Positions 35,925 through 45,304 of a DNA stretch of 64,000 nucleotides are shown one piece after another; position 1 is the first letter of the stretch, and the number at the start of each line of letters is the position of its first letter. Origin of the DNA: Chloroflexota bacterium (lineage in GTDB: Bacteria > Chloroflexota > Anaerolineae > Anaerolineales > Anaerolineaceae); NCBI GenBank assembly GCA_012798455.1, contig JAAZNC010000010.1, forward strand, positions 20,965 through 84,964, given 5' to 3'. A program made the position numbers and the translations under genes. Below the pieces are notes generated by a model, which was not told where the DNA came from, ran no database searches, and saw only the letters and a program-made list of their open reading frames with translations.

Positions 35925-37265
35925 TTATTTTTCATCCTCAGTGTCGCCAATGCCTAAAGGTTTCCACTTATTCGTATTTTCGCGCAGACGGTGTTGTGCC
36001 CCGCCTCGGAAGTGCACCCGGTCAAAACCTTCCGGTTTGATCGCCATATGCTCCCCTTCCAGCAACCCCAGCACTCCACTCTGTCCGGGTTCGATCGCTC
36101 TTTCTTTGCAATAATTACACTGGCTGGCATCATGTGGTTCGTATTGAATCGGCTCTTCATAAGTGGTGATAAATCCTTCATAATTACGCAATATCACCTT
36201 GTGGTCCGAGGCACTGATCATATAATTGGGCATTACCGGTATCTTTCCGCCTCCGCCCGGAGCATCCACCACATAGGTGGGTACTGCAAAACCGGATGTG
36301 TGTCCACGCAATCCCTCGATGATCTCGATCCCTTTAGCGATCGGTGTACGAAAATGCCCTGCTCCCTCTACCAGATCGCACTGATATAGATAATAAGGGC
36401 GTACCCGGATTCGTACCAAAGATTGAACCAGGCTGCGCTGGATATTTACACAATCATTGACACCCCGTAACAACACCGATTGATTTCCCAAGGGTATTCC
36501 TGCATCACTCAGTTTATCGCATGCTTCGGCAAGTTCCGCTGAGATTTCATTAGGATGGTTGACATGAATATTCATCCATAAAGGATGGAATTGGCGCAGC
36601 ATACTGGTCAGTTCTTCGGTAACACGCATAGGCATAAAGACCGGCACGCGGGAACCGATGCGAATGACCTCAATGTGAGGAATTCCTCGTAATCGAGTGA
36701 GCAATTCTTCCAATAACGTAGGTGCCAATACCAACGGATCACCGCCTGAAAGCAGCACATCACGAACCTGTGGCGTTGCTTTCAGGTAAGCGATCTGCTG
36801 TTCGAATTCCTCGCGCGAAAAAGTTGCACTTGGATCACCTACGATCCTGCCACGGGTACAGTAACGACAATACGAAGCGCATTGTGTGGTAACCAGCATC
36901 AAAACCCGGTCGGGGTAACGATGTACTAAACCCGGGACGGGGGAATGCATATCTTCTGCCAAGCTGTCTTCCATCATCCCCGTAAATGGCACAATCTCTG
37001 CCGCAGTGGGTACTACCTGCCGGCGCACCGGATCGTTCGGATCTTCTGGATTGATAAGAGACGCAAAATATGGGGTGATGTCAACACGAAATAGATGATC
37101 TGATAGCAATGCCTGCTTTTCGCTTTCAGTCAGAGGAAAAACTTTTTCAAAATCTTCTACCGTATTCAAACGATGGCTTAATTGCCAACGCCAATCATTC
37201 CATTTTTCATCTGGGATATCCTGATAAACCATCGCTCTTTTGGAGGGCAAACCGAGATCTTTCAT
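35925..37265 (-). CDS. kamA: Lysine 2,3-aminomutase-family radical SAM enzyme
   Basis: This 446-residue enzyme has the radical SAM cluster CxxxCxxC (CASYCRYC, about residues 127-134) and the LLSGGDPL motif. The PLP lysine is in the DAPGGGGKIPVMPNY segment (about residue 340). A C-terminal CNYCKER pair (about 383) may bind zinc. The pattern matches KamA/AblA, which makes beta-lysine for lysine degradation or osmoprotection. A glutamate- or other-substrate relative cannot be excluded. No AblB acetyltransferase is adjacent. The ATG at 37265 is chosen because AAGGAG is 8 nt upstream; an in-frame ATG six codons earlier overlaps that site. Confidence 0.88.
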   Translation of the reverse strand: MKDLGLPSKRAMVYQDIPDEKWNDWRWQLSHRLNTVEDFEKVFPLTESEKQALLSDHLFRVDITPYFASLINPEDPNDPVRRQVVPTAAEIVPFTGMMEDSLAEDMHSPVPGLVHRYPDRVLMLVTTQCASYCRYCTRGRIVGDPSATFSREEFEQQIAYLKATPQVRDVLLSGGDPLVLAPTLLEELLTRLRGIPHIEVIRIGSRVPVFMPMRVTEELTSMLRQFHPLWMNIHVNHPNEISAELAEACDKLSDAGIPLGNQSVLLRGVNDCVNIQRSLVQSLVRIRVRPYYLYQCDLVEGAGHFRTPIAKGIEIIEGLRGHTSGFAVPTYVVDAPGGGGKIPVMPNYMISASDHKVILRNYEGFITTYEEPIQYEPHDASQCNYCKERAIEPGQSGVLGLLEGEHMAIKPEGFDRVHFRGGAQHRLRENTNKWKPLGIGDTEDEK

Positions 37266-37394
37266 TAGGAAAAGCTCCTTCATAATGCAGTGTATACCAT
37301 CATTGTATTGCTTAATACTAACCCGTCAACGAAATTAATCCTCATCCACTGTATTAATAATTCATAAGAAAATCAAACGAACCTATTTGGATTC

Positions 37395-37423
37395 TTGACG
37401 CTTAATTTTCAGCATGGTATCAT
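37395..37423 (+). promoter_or_regulatory. Predicted sigma-70 promoter of the hrcA operon
   Basis: TTGACG (37395-37400) and TATCAT (37418-37423) are separated by 17 nt. Transcription would start near 37430, 7 nt before the CIRCE element. Confidence 0.75.
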
Positions 37424-37436
37424 CATTAACATGTTT

Positions 37437-37463
37437 TTAGCACTCTAGCATCGAGAGTGCTAA
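37437..37463. promoter_or_regulatory. CIRCE element (HrcA operator)
   Basis: A perfect match to the CIRCE consensus: TTAGCACTC (37437-37445), nine spacer bases, then GAGTGCTAA (37455-37463). HrcA, encoded by the next gene, binds CIRCE and represses heat-shock genes, so the hrcA-grpE-dnaK operon is predicted to be autoregulated. Confidence 0.97.
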
Positions 37464-37476
37464 ATTAATAAAAACC

Positions 37477-38505
37477 ATGGAAAAGTTAACAAACCGCCAA
37501 CAGAGAATATTGTCGTTGATTATTCATGAGCATATCCGTTCAGCTGAACCGGTCGGCTCAAATCGATTAGTCAGCGATTATAACCTCGATCTTAGTTCCG
37601 CTACGGTACGTAATGAAATGGCATTTCTAACCGACACCGGATTTTTACGCCAGCCGCATACCTCCGCAGGACGAGTACCGACCGAGGAAGGTTATCGTTA
37701 TTTCGTTGGTAATTTGATGAGAAATACAACCCTGCCGGAAGATGCTCGTCGTACCATCAGCCATCAGTTCTATCAATCACGCAACGATATTTCAAACTGG
37801 ATGCATTTGGCTGCTTCCATTCTGGCGAATCAATCCAAATCTGCTTCTCTGGTCACTTCTCCCCATCCCGAACAAGTGCGCTTTAAGCACCTGGAATTGA
37901 TTGCCACGCATAGTACACAAATTTTGGCGGTACTGGTATTGGAAGGCGGAGAGATCCACCAGAGCGTTATGTCCACCGATGTGCCGGTCACGCAGGAAGA
38001 GCTCTCTACTATTTCAAACCGGATGAGTGCACTCTTCCAGGCTAAAAATCATACTGAAATCAAACTGCTTACAAACCAGTATAGTGATCTCGAGAAGAAT
38101 ATTCTGGAATGGCTTACCACAGAGATGAAGCAAACCGAAGAATTGACTGCTGGAGAGGTCATCTTGGATGGCTTGACCAATGTGCTCTCCGAACCCGAAT
38201 TTATGGAATCGGATGAAGCTCGCCGTGCTTTAAAACTGATTGAAGAACGCACTTTGCTACAGGAACTGATCACCCGCTCGATGATGAAAGACCAAACCAA
38301 TGGAGTACAGGTCTTGATCGGTGGTGAGGGCACCTGGGATGAATTTAAACAGATGTCAATCATCCTGGCCAAATATGGTTTGCCAGGAGTCGCAACTGGC
38401 ACACTGGGAGTATTTGGTCCCATTCGCATGTCATATGGGCATTCCATTTCCATCGTGCGTTTCTTATCAAGCCTGATGTCAGATTTTATCGCAGAGCAGT
38501 GGTAA
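37477..38505 (+). CDS. hrcA: Heat-inducible transcription repressor HrcA
   Basis: This 342-residue repressor has an N-terminal winged helix (LTNRQQRILSLIIHEHIRSAEPVGSN, then SSATVRNEMAFLTDTGFLRQPHTSAGRVPTEEGYRYFV) and the C-terminal GAF-like dimerisation domain. The ending, GVFGPIRMSYGHSISIVRFLSSLM, is typical. It binds the CIRCE element 14 nt upstream of its own start. No clear Shine-Dalgarno sequence is seen, partly because CIRCE lies close by. grpE follows 22 nt later. Confidence 0.96.
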   Translation: MEKLTNRQQRILSLIIHEHIRSAEPVGSNRLVSDYNLDLSSATVRNEMAFLTDTGFLRQPHTSAGRVPTEEGYRYFVGNLMRNTTLPEDARRTISHQFYQSRNDISNWMHLAASILANQSKSASLVTSPHPEQVRFKHLELIATHSTQILAVLVLEGGEIHQSVMSTDVPVTQEELSTISNRMSALFQAKNHTEIKLLTNQYSDLEKNILEWLTTEMKQTEELTAGEVILDGLTNVLSEPEFMESDEARRALKLIEERTLLQELITRSMMKDQTNGVQVLIGGEGTWDEFKQMSIILAKYGLPGVATGTLGVFGPIRMSYGHSISIVRFLSSLMSDFIAEQW

Positions 38506-38527
38506 TCTGGAAAATAAGGATCTAGAT

Positions 38528-39133
38528 ATGGCAGAAGAAAAAGAAAAAAACATCAAAGAAAAAAACGCAAAAATTCAGGAGAAAGAAGCGACCAAAGAAA
38601 AAGAAAGTTCTTCAAATTCAGATTCTCCTACAGTAGAACAAGAAGAGATGGTCACCATCCCCCTGAAGAGTATGGAAGAACAACTTAAAGAAATAGATGA
38701 TCTGAAAGACAAGGTTAAATCTTACTCCGACGGCTGGCAACGGGAACGGGCAGATTTTGATAATTACCGTAAACGCATATTGCGCGATCGGGATCAAGAA
38801 AAACAAAATATTACCGTCGATATCCTGAAGAAATATTTGGATATCTATGATGACCTGGACCTGGCGATGAAAAATGCACCACAATCGGAAGTGGTCAAAC
38901 AATGGAAAGATGGTATCGCAATGATCTTGAAAAAGATGCACAAGATACTTGAGGCTGAAGGTATTGAACCCATCAGTGCAGATATGAAGTTTTTTGATCC
39001 GCAGTATCACGAAGCCATCTCACACGAAGATAATCCGGATTTCGAAAGTGGGCAGATCATCGAGGTCATCAAAAAAGGATATCAAATAGAAAATCGTGTA
39101 ATCAGACCAGCACTGGTTAGAGTAGCAAAATAG
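38528..39133 (+). CDS. grpE: Nucleotide exchange factor GrpE
   Basis: This 201-residue co-chaperone releases ADP from DnaK. A charged, disordered N-terminus rich in Lys and Glu (1-45) leads into a long coiled coil (about 50-120) with [12 protein letters not shown]. The C-terminal beta domain has [25 protein letters not shown] and RPALVRVAK. Position between hrcA and dnaK and the normal length support the call. dnaK starts 10 nt later. Confidence 0.95.
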   Translation: MAEEKEKNIKEKNAKIQEKEATKEKESSSNSDSPTVEQEEMVTIPLKSMEEQLKEIDDLKDKVKSYSDGWQRERADFDNYRKRILRDRDQEKQNITVDILKKYLDIYDDLDLAMKNAPQSEVVKQWKDGIAMILKKMHKILEAEGIEPISADMKFFDPQYHEAISHEDNPDFESGQIIEVIKKGYQIENRVIRPALVRVAK

Positions 39134-39143
39134 GAGGCTCCCA

Positions 39144-41066
39144 ATGGGAAAAATTATTGGAATTGATCTTGGAACAACAAACTCAGTAGTAGCCGTTATG
39201 TCAGGTGGCGAACCGATCGTCATCCCGACCGCAGAAGGAGAGCGTTTATGCCCTTCTGTTGTGGCGATCAATAAAAATGGAGAAAGGATCGTTGGTCGCA
39301 CTGCTCGTAATCAGGCAGTTGTCAACCCCGAAAACACTATTTTCTCTATCAAGCGTTTTATGGGGCGCAAATATGATGATCCTGAAGTTCAGCGCACCAT
39401 TAAAAAAGTACCTTACAAAGTGACCAAAGCTCCTAATGGAGACGTGCGCGTTGAGATGGGCGGCAAAGAATATTCTCCACCGGAGATCTCTGCCATGATC
39501 CTCGCCAAATTGAAAAAGGATGCCGAAACATACCTCGGTGAAACGGTCACACAGGCTGTCATCACCGTCCCGGCATATTTTAACGATGCCCAGCGCAATG
39601 CCACTAAAGATGCCGGCAAGATTGCAGGACTTGATGTGCTGCGCATTATCAACGAACCAACCGCATCTTCGCTTGCCTATGGTCTAGACAAGAAAAAGAA
39701 CGAAGTGATTGCCGTTTATGACCTTGGTGGCGGTACATTCGATATTTCCATTCTGGATGTTGGTGAAGGAGTGTTCCAGGTTCGTTCCACCAACGGCGAT
39801 ACCTTTTTGGGTGGTGACGATTTTGACCAGGTTATCATGGAATATCTGATCGGTGAATTCAAGCGTGATCAGGGTATTGACCTGCAAAACGATCGCCAGG
39901 CTCTGCAACGCTTGAAAGAAGCCAGCGAAAAAGCCAAGATTGAACTTTCCACTGTGATGGAAACCGAAATCAATCTGCCTTATATCACCGCAGACGCGAA
40001 TGGTCCTAAACACCTGCTCATTCGTTTAAGTCGCGCCAAATTAGACCAGCTCACCAACGACCTGGTAGAACGCACCATTCCGCCGGTCGAAAAAGCCTTA
40101 CAAGACGCTTCCTTAAAACCTGGTGAGGTGAACGAAGTCGTCATGGTTGGCGGTATGACAAGAATGCCGGCAGTACGTGAGATTGTCAAACAGAAGTTCG
40201 GCAAAGAATCGCATAAAGGGGTTAATCCGGATGAGGTTGTTGCTATTGGTGCCGCCATTCAAGCCGGTGTGTTAGGTGGCGATGTGAAAGACATCCTGCT
40301 TCTGGATGTCACTCCGCTCACCCTTTCGGTTGAAACATTGGGTGGCGTTTCCACTCCGTTGATCGAACGCAATACCACCATACCTACCCGCAAGAGCCAG
40401 ATCTTCTCAACTGCATCAGATAACCAGACCCAGGTTCAGATCCATGTCACCCAGGGTGAACGCCCCATGGCATCTGATAATAAATCTCTTGGTCAATTTA
40501 TTTTGGATGGCATTCCTCCCGCTCCGCGTGGCATTCCTCAAATCGAAGTCACCTTCGATATTGATGCCAATGGTATCTTGAATGTAACGGCAGCCGACAA
40601 AGCTACCGGGCGCAGTCAGAAGATCACCATCACCGCCTCTTCAGGTCTTTCGAAAGAAGAGATTGAACATATGAAGAAAGAAGCTGAATCATTCGCCGAG
40701 CAGGATAACAAGCGCAAAGAACTGATTGAGGTACGCAATATAGCAGACAATACCATCTATACCACTGAAAAAACTCTGCGCGATGGCGGTGACAAAATAG
40801 CAGCCGATGCAAAAAAGGAAGCGGAAGAAGCCATTAACAAACTCCGCAAGACCATGGAAACAGAGAATGTAGAAGATATTCGCAAAGAAACCGAAGCGCT
40901 GGGACAAATTTTACAGAAGATTGGCGCCAGCATGTATCAACAACCCGGATCCCAACCCGGTGATGCTGGTACGGCAGAGGCTGGTCCATCATCAGATAAC
41001 GGGCAGAATCCCAATAAACCCGACGATGGGGAAGATGTAGTCGATGGCGAATTCAAGAATATATAG
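39144..41066 (+). CDS. dnaK: Chaperone DnaK (Hsp70)
   Basis: This 640-residue Hsp70 has an N-terminal ATPase domain with GIDLGTTNS, an [14 protein letters not shown] segment, [12 protein letters not shown] and [11 protein letters not shown]. The substrate-binding domain includes [15 protein letters not shown] and a lid. It lacks the 24-residue insertion of the Gram-negative type (loop after about residue 75), as in Gram-positive and Chloroflexota DnaK. The C-terminus is Gly/Pro/Asp-rich and ends near [14 protein letters not shown] precedes the ATG by 7 nt. A hairpin terminator separates it from dnaJ. Confidence 0.97.
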   Translation: MGKIIGIDLGTTNSVVAVMSGGEPIVIPTAEGERLCPSVVAINKNGERIVGRTARNQAVVNPENTIFSIKRFMGRKYDDPEVQRTIKKVPYKVTKAPNGDVRVEMGGKEYSPPEISAMILAKLKKDAETYLGETVTQAVITVPAYFNDAQRNATKDAGKIAGLDVLRIINEPTASSLAYGLDKKKNEVIAVYDLGGGTFDISILDVGEGVFQVRSTNGDTFLGGDDFDQVIMEYLIGEFKRDQGIDLQNDRQALQRLKEASEKAKIELSTVMETEINLPYITADANGPKHLLIRLSRAKLDQLTNDLVERTIPPVEKALQDASLKPGEVNEVVMVGGMTRMPAVREIVKQKFGKESHKGVNPDEVVAIGAAIQAGVLGGDVKDILLLDVTPLTLSVETLGGVSTPLIERNTTIPTRKSQIFSTASDNQTQVQIHVTQGERPMASDNKSLGQFILDGIPPAPRGIPQIEVTFDIDANGILNVTAADKATGRSQKITITASSGLSKEEIEHMKKEAESFAEQDNKRKELIEVRNIADNTIYTTEKTLRDGGDKIAADAKKEAEEAINKLRKTMETENVEDIRKETEALGQILQKIGASMYQQPGSQPGDAGTAEAGPSSDNGQNPNKPDDGEDVVDGEFKNI

Positions 41067-41090
41067 GTTCTAGAATTCAAGTACAATAAT

Positions 41091-41126
41091 AGCGTTTTGG
41101 GATCCGGTGACCCCAAAACGCTTTTT
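41091..41126 (+). terminator. Terminator hairpin between dnaK and dnaJ
   Basis: An 11-bp stem (41091-41101 with 41112-41122) closes a 10-nt loop and is followed by a T-run. It lies inside the otherwise continuous heat-shock operon, so it probably lowers expression of dnaJ and prmA relative to dnaK by partial termination. Confidence 0.88.
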
Positions 41127-41148
41127 CATAATCAACACGGATCATTTT

Positions 41149-42276
41149 ATGGCAGAAAAAAGAGATTATTACGAAATCTTAGGCGTATCAAAAACCGCAT
41201 CATCGGATGAGATCAAATCGGCATTCAGGAACCTTGCCCGGCAGTATCATCCTGATGTCAATCCAGATCTTGATGCCGAGGAAAAATTCAAAGAGATCAA
41301 CGAGGCATTTGCGGTCTTAAATGATCCAGAAAAACGTGCTGCCTACGATCGTTACGGTCATGCCGGCGTCAGCGGTAATGGCGTTCCCCCGTGGGGAGAT
41401 TTCAATAATTTTGATCCTTTCGAGATTTTCGAGCAATTCTTCGGATTCGGTGGGATGGGCAGCAGCTCCCGCCGGCGTAATTCACCCCGTAAAGGGCAAG
41501 ATATCGGTCTCACCCTGACTCTCGATTTCGCTGAAGCCTTCACCGGGGTCGACAAAGAAGTTTCCATCACCAGAGAAGAATATTGCCAGGTCTGTAAAGG
41601 AACCGGATCCGAACCGGGAACCAGCACCAAAACCTGCACTACCTGCGGTGGTCATGGAGAAGTTCGCCAGGTTCGCAATACTCTGCTGGGGTCAATGGTG
41701 CAGGTGACCACCTGCCCAACCTGCGGTGGAAGTGGCAAGGTCATCGAACAAGCCTGCCATGCTTGCCGAGGTCATGGCTACGAAACCCGCACCATAAAAA
41801 AGACCGTGCCCATTCCAGCTGGCGTAGACACCGGCACGCAGATCCGCCTGACCGGAGAAGGGCAGCCTGGCAGCAATGGCGGTCCTCGCGGAAATCTCTA
41901 CCTAAAGATCAATGTGCGCCCCCATCAATACTTCCGGCGCAAGGAATTTGATATCTTGCTTGACCTGAACATCAACGTCTCTCAGGCTGCCTTGGGAGCC
42001 GATATCATGGTTCCAACCATGCAGGGGGAGACCAAATTATCCATCCCGGCAGGAACGCAATCTGGAAAGATCTTCCGTTTGCGCGGAAAAGGATTTCCCC
42101 ACGTTCATTCCAGCAACGCCGGCGACCAGTTGGTGGTCATCGACATAGATATTCCTAAACGACTGACCAAAGAGCAACGAGAATTGTTTGAAAAGCTAGC
42201 CGATACCCTGGATAGTGAAGTACACCCACAGGAAAAAAGCTTCTTGGATAAATTAAAGGAGGTACTGGGTGGATAA
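41149..42276 (+). CDS. dnaJ: Chaperone DnaJ (Hsp40), type I
   Basis: This 375-residue protein has a J domain (about 4-70) with the HPD motif in QYHPDVN, a Gly/Phe/Ser-rich linker and four CxxCxGxG zinc repeats: CQVCKGTG, CTTCGGHG, CPTCGGSG and CHACRGHG (about 145-215). The C-terminal substrate-binding domains follow. It delivers clients to DnaK and stimulates its ATPase. The start at 41149 (MAEKRDYYEIL) follows family length; the longer frame begins inside the upstream terminator. It overlaps prmA by 8 nt. Confidence 0.97.
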   Translation: MAEKRDYYEILGVSKTASSDEIKSAFRNLARQYHPDVNPDLDAEEKFKEINEAFAVLNDPEKRAAYDRYGHAGVSGNGVPPWGDFNNFDPFEIFEQFFGFGGMGSSSRRRNSPRKGQDIGLTLTLDFAEAFTGVDKEVSITREEYCQVCKGTGSEPGTSTKTCTTCGGHGEVRQVRNTLLGSMVQVTTCPTCGGSGKVIEQACHACRGHGYETRTIKKTVPIPAGVDTGTQIRLTGEGQPGSNGGPRGNLYLKINVRPHQYFRRKEFDILLDLNINVSQAALGADIMVPTMQGETKLSIPAGTQSGKIFRLRGKGFPHVHSSNAGDQLVVIDIDIPKRLTKEQRELFEKLADTLDSEVHPQEKSFLDKLKEVLGG

Positions 42277-43171
42277 ACATGGTTGGGTTGAGGTATCATT
42301 TTTGCTTCCAGGCGAACAGGCTGAATCCGTTGCCGAGATCCTCAACCGCTACGCCCATCAGGGGGTGGTCATTGAACGTGATATGCAATCTAACGATAAA
42401 AACCAGATGAAGGTTTTTGCTTATCTGACAGATGACAACACCTTGGAACACAACAAGCTAGAGATCGAAAAGGCTATTTTTTATCTAGGAAAGATATTGC
42501 CCGTGCCTGCTCCAACCTACCGCCCAATTCGCGATCAAGATTGGATGGCAGCCTGGCGACAGTTCTACAAACCGGTCGATATTGGTCAAAAATTGTTTAT
42601 CATCCCCGCCTGGTATGATGAAAAGAAGATAGCTGATTCACGCATTCCCATCCGCATCAACCCCGGCATGGCATTTGGCACTGGCACCCATCCCACCACA
42701 CAGCTTAGTTTGGAGCTACTCGAACGTTATCTACAGCCAGAACAAACCATGATTGATGTGGGGTGTGGGTCAGGCATTCTCTCTATCGCTGGAATTCTGC
42801 TTGGGGCGACCCATTCCATTGCAGTGGATGTAAGTCAAGCAGCCATACTCTCCACCCATGAGAATAACGCACTGAATAAGGTAAAAGACAAGATCGAAGT
42901 AGCGCAAGCATCTGTTGACGAGATCAAAGCAGGTAAATTTTCATATCGAAAAGCGCCACTGGTAATTGCCAACATACTCCTCAAAATTCTAGAAGAACTA
43001 TTTGATATTGGACTGGGTGATCTGGTGGACGACGAAGGAACCCTGCTTGTTTCGGGTATCCTGGTAGATCAAATCAACATCATTGAAGAAAAGGCCTGGG
43101 CAAATGGCTTTACTCGGGTTGACAGCAGTATTCAGGGTGACTGGGCTGGATTAGCTTTTAAGAAGAATTAG
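42269..43171 (+). CDS. prmA: Ribosomal protein L11 methyltransferase
   Basis: This 300-residue SAM-dependent enzyme trimethylates L11. The N-terminal substrate-recognition domain (about 1-90) leads to DWMAAWRQFYKPVDIG and the GMAFGTGTHPTTQLSLELLE motif. The SAM-binding core follows with VDVGCGSGILSIAG-like IDVGCGSGILSIAGILLG, then an IANIL motif that holds the catalytic loop. The start is GTG at 42269, decided by a full AAGGAGG 6 nt upstream. It overlaps the end of dnaJ. It converges with osmC by a 4-nt overlap. Confidence 0.93.
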   Translation: MDKHGWVEVSFLLPGEQAESVAEILNRYAHQGVVIERDMQSNDKNQMKVFAYLTDDNTLEHNKLEIEKAIFYLGKILPVPAPTYRPIRDQDWMAAWRQFYKPVDIGQKLFIIPAWYDEKKIADSRIPIRINPGMAFGTGTHPTTQLSLELLERYLQPEQTMIDVGCGSGILSIAGILLGATHSIAVDVSQAAILSTHENNALNKVKDKIEVAQASVDEIKAGKFSYRKAPLVIANILLKILEELFDIGLGDLVDDEGTLLVSGILVDQINIIEEKAWANGFTRVDSSIQGDWAGLAFKKN

Positions 43172-43581
43172 GCATCTTCCGGTTCGATCACAAACTCGGT
43201 AGTGATTTGTGCTTTTCCCTTTAAGGTCGCCGCCACGGAACAATACTTCCCTTCTGACAGTTCGATCGCTTTCGCGACATCTTTCTCATTTAAACCCTGC
43301 CCGCCCAGGATATATTTCAAATGGATTTTTTCAAAGGTCCATGGTGGATCAGCCGCTTGTTCAGCAGAGATCTGCACTTCATACTTCGTCAGTTTGACCT
43401 TGCGCTTTTCCAGAATTCCAATCACATCCACCGAACTGCATGCGCCTAACGCCACCAGCATGAGTTCAGATGGTTTCATCCCAATTCCTTCATCTGGGGT
43501 AGACAACACCACAGAATGGTTGGTTGAATCCACTCCCAAGAATTTTTTTCCTTCTATCCACTTAACCACTGCTTTTGCCAT
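43168..43581 (-). CDS. OsmC/Ohr-family protein
   Basis: This 137-residue protein has the OsmC fold signatures: MKPSELMLVALGACSSVDVI with the first catalytic cysteine (about residue 48), and SEGKYCSVAATL with the second (about 113). Members reduce organic hydroperoxides through the two cysteines. Its shape is closer to OsmC-like YhfA than to Ohr. The gene is monocistronic and converges with prmA. Its start lies about 70 nt from the LexA box of the divergent lexA gene, so weak cross-regulation is possible. Confidence 0.9.
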   Translation of the reverse strand: MAKAVVKWIEGKKFLGVDSTNHSVVLSTPDEGIGMKPSELMLVALGACSSVDVIGILEKRKVKLTKYEVQISAEQAADPPWTFEKIHLKYILGGQGLNEKDVAKAIELSEGKYCSVAATLKGKAQITTEFVIEPEDA

Positions 43582-43644
43582 TTTTTCTCCACATTACTTT
43601 GATTTTCCATCTTTATGATAATACAGATTATCCATCCCATCATC

Positions 43645-43673
43645 TTGACACAGAACGTATGTTCCGGTATATT
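43645..43673 (+). promoter_or_regulatory. Predicted sigma-70 promoter of lexA
   Basis: TTGACA (43645-43650) and TATATT (43668-43673) are separated by 17 nt. The spacer carries the LexA box. Transcription would start near 43680, giving a leader of about 33 nt. Confidence 0.8.
43652..43665. promoter_or_regulatory. Predicted LexA box (lexA autoregulation)
   Basis: AGAAC-GTAT-GTTCC is a near-perfect GAAC-N4-GTTC palindrome lying between the -35 and -10 boxes. It is the expected autoregulatory site for a Gram-positive-type LexA. The 77-aa gene at 18912-19145 has a matching site in the same promoter position. Confidence 0.8.
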
Positions 43674-43712
43674 ATTAGTACATTTGTCCAATTATTTATT
43701 GAGGAGCGCGAT

Positions 43713-44441
43713 ATGGCACGCAAATCAGAAGGACTGGGGTCCAGGCACAAGAAGATTATGCGTTTTCTGATTGACTTTCAACAAGAAAACGGCTATTCTC
43801 CTTCCATTCGGGAAATTGGGGAAAGTATTGATGTTAAATCAACTTCCCTGGTGGATTATTACTTGAATCAACTTGAAGAAATGGGATACATTTCCCGTGA
43901 GAATCATATCTCACGCAGTATTTGCATCAAAAAAGAGATCGAAAGCAAAGACTCACCCGCTTCTCGTATCACCAGTGCCGTCCAAAAAACCAGAGAAACG
44001 CTGGATGAATTGCTGCAAATTCCCGTCATGGGTCGTATCGTCGCCAGTGAACCCATTCCCATGCCAGCTTCGGATATGAATTATTTTGATCCTGAAAGCA
44101 GCATTGAGATCGCTCGCAGTTTATTACCGGCCAAAGAAAAGATTGGCGATCTATTCGCATTGGAAGTTCAGGGTGATTCCATGATCGATGCGATGGTAAA
44201 TGATGGTGATGTCGTTATCATGAAACGCACCAACCAAGCCAGCAACGGAGAAATGGTAGCAGTGTGGTTGGATGACAAAGATGAAACCACTTTGAAATAC
44301 TTCTATAAAGAAAACAACCGCATCCGGTTGCAGCCCGCCAATCCCAACATGGGCCCTATTTACATCAACAACCCTGCCAGTTTACGTATTATGGGTAAGG
44401 TGGTGATGGTCATCCGCCAGATACAAAGTATCGCCGCATAA
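43713..44441 (+). CDS. lexA: LexA-type SOS repressor
   Basis: This 242-residue repressor has an N-terminal winged helix (about 1-70) with NGYSPSIREIGESIDVKSTSLVDYYLNQLEEMGYI and a C-terminal S24 peptidase fold with the catalytic S156 (QGDSM) and K195 (TTLKY). The expected Ala-Gly cleavage site is A111-S112 (GRIVASEPIP) here. It is about 30-40 residues longer than E. coli LexA, mainly in the linker (71-105). The ATG at 43713 follows GAGGAG; the longer frame starts upstream of the promoter and is rejected. A terminator follows at once. Confidence 0.92.
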   Translation: MARKSEGLGSRHKKIMRFLIDFQQENGYSPSIREIGESIDVKSTSLVDYYLNQLEEMGYISRENHISRSICIKKEIESKDSPASRITSAVQKTRETLDELLQIPVMGRIVASEPIPMPASDMNYFDPESSIEIARSLLPAKEKIGDLFALEVQGDSMIDAMVNDGDVVIMKRTNQASNGEMVAVWLDDKDETTLKYFYKENNRIRLQPANPNMGPIYINNPASLRIMGKVVMVIRQIQSIAA

Positions 44442-44465
44442 AAAATCCCCCCACGGGGATTTTTT
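44441..44465. terminator. Bidirectional terminator between lexA and the SDR gene
   Basis: A 6-bp core stem (44445-44450 with 44455-44460) is extended by A and T runs on both sides over a CCAC loop. It ends both convergent genes. Confidence 0.85.
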
Positions 44466-45288
44466 ATGCTAGCTTATAACCAACCAGTTCCTCACATTTT
44501 GACCACATAGCCAGCTGCATAGCCTTATTATAAGTTTGCGGTGCACTCTGGACCGGTCTTTCATTCTCAAAATACTGACCATTCATCTTTGCAACACCAT
44601 CAGAGGAAGCTAAATAGATGGATGTGCGAGCACCCTCTTCAAGGCTAATTCCCTGCATGTCCGGAAAGGCGCTGTGCAATACTTTCGTGTCGACAATACC
44701 TGGATGAACACAGTTCGCAGTTACACCACTACCCTCCAGTCTCTGTGCAAGTGCATAGGTGAATAAGAGATTGGCATATTTAGAGATCTTATACGCTCCC
44801 CAGCCTTTATATATATCAGGATCATTAATACTATCCAGATCCAGTTCTCGTACATTATGGGCTATGGAAGTCACCGTGATGATACGAGATGGCTGACTGG
44901 TTTTCAATTTATCCAGCAACAACAAAGTTAACAAAAATGGTGCTAATTGATTCACCGCAAATGTAAGTTCATATCCATCACTGGATCGCTTGAAATCCGG
45001 ACTGTAAATACCAGCATTATTAATAAGCACATGCAATGACACCTCTTCTGCATTGATCTGATGAGCCAACTTTCGCACCTCATCCAATGCTGAAAAATCA
45101 GCAATATAGCCCTTCAATATGGCATCGGGTTGTTCTTGGGTTAATTCTGCAATGGTTCGATCCACTTTTTCCTGACTGCGTCCATGGATAAGAACACGCG
45201 CGCCCTGCGCTGCCAGAATGCGAGCGGTTTGTTTCCCGATGCCATCAGTTGAACCTGTCACCAAGATCGTTTTTCCCGTAGAGAACAT
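44464..45288 (-). CDS. Short-chain dehydrogenase/reductase
   Basis: This 274-residue classical SDR has a TGSTDGIGKQTA cofactor motif (TGxxxGIG, about 11-18), NNAG near 90, the catalytic serine in VTSIAH and the YxxxK pair in YKISKYAN. Sequence layout is closest to retinol dehydrogenase/oxidoreductase-type SDRs. The R at HGRSQEK after the second strand suggests NADPH. The start is ATG 45288 (MFSTGKTIL), with AAGGGG upstream. It follows the LysM lipoprotein gene by 16 nt. Substrate is unknown. Confidence 0.88.
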   Translation of the reverse strand: MFSTGKTILVTGSTDGIGKQTARILAAQGARVLIHGRSQEKVDRTIAELTQEQPDAILKGYIADFSALDEVRKLAHQINAEEVSLHVLINNAGIYSPDFKRSSDGYELTFAVNQLAPFLLTLLLLDKLKTSQPSRIITVTSIAHNVRELDLDSINDPDIYKGWGAYKISKYANLLFTYALAQRLEGSGVTANCVHPGIVDTKVLHSAFPDMQGISLEEGARTSIYLASSDGVAKMNGQYFENERPVQSAPQTYNKAMQLAMWSKCEELVGYKLA

Positions 45289-45304
45289 TGTCTTTCCCCT
45301 TTCT

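Noticed and set aside
43202..43618. 138-codon plus-strand frame over osmC
   Set aside because: It is the antisense of osmC, whose two catalytic cysteines and family motifs identify the coding strand.
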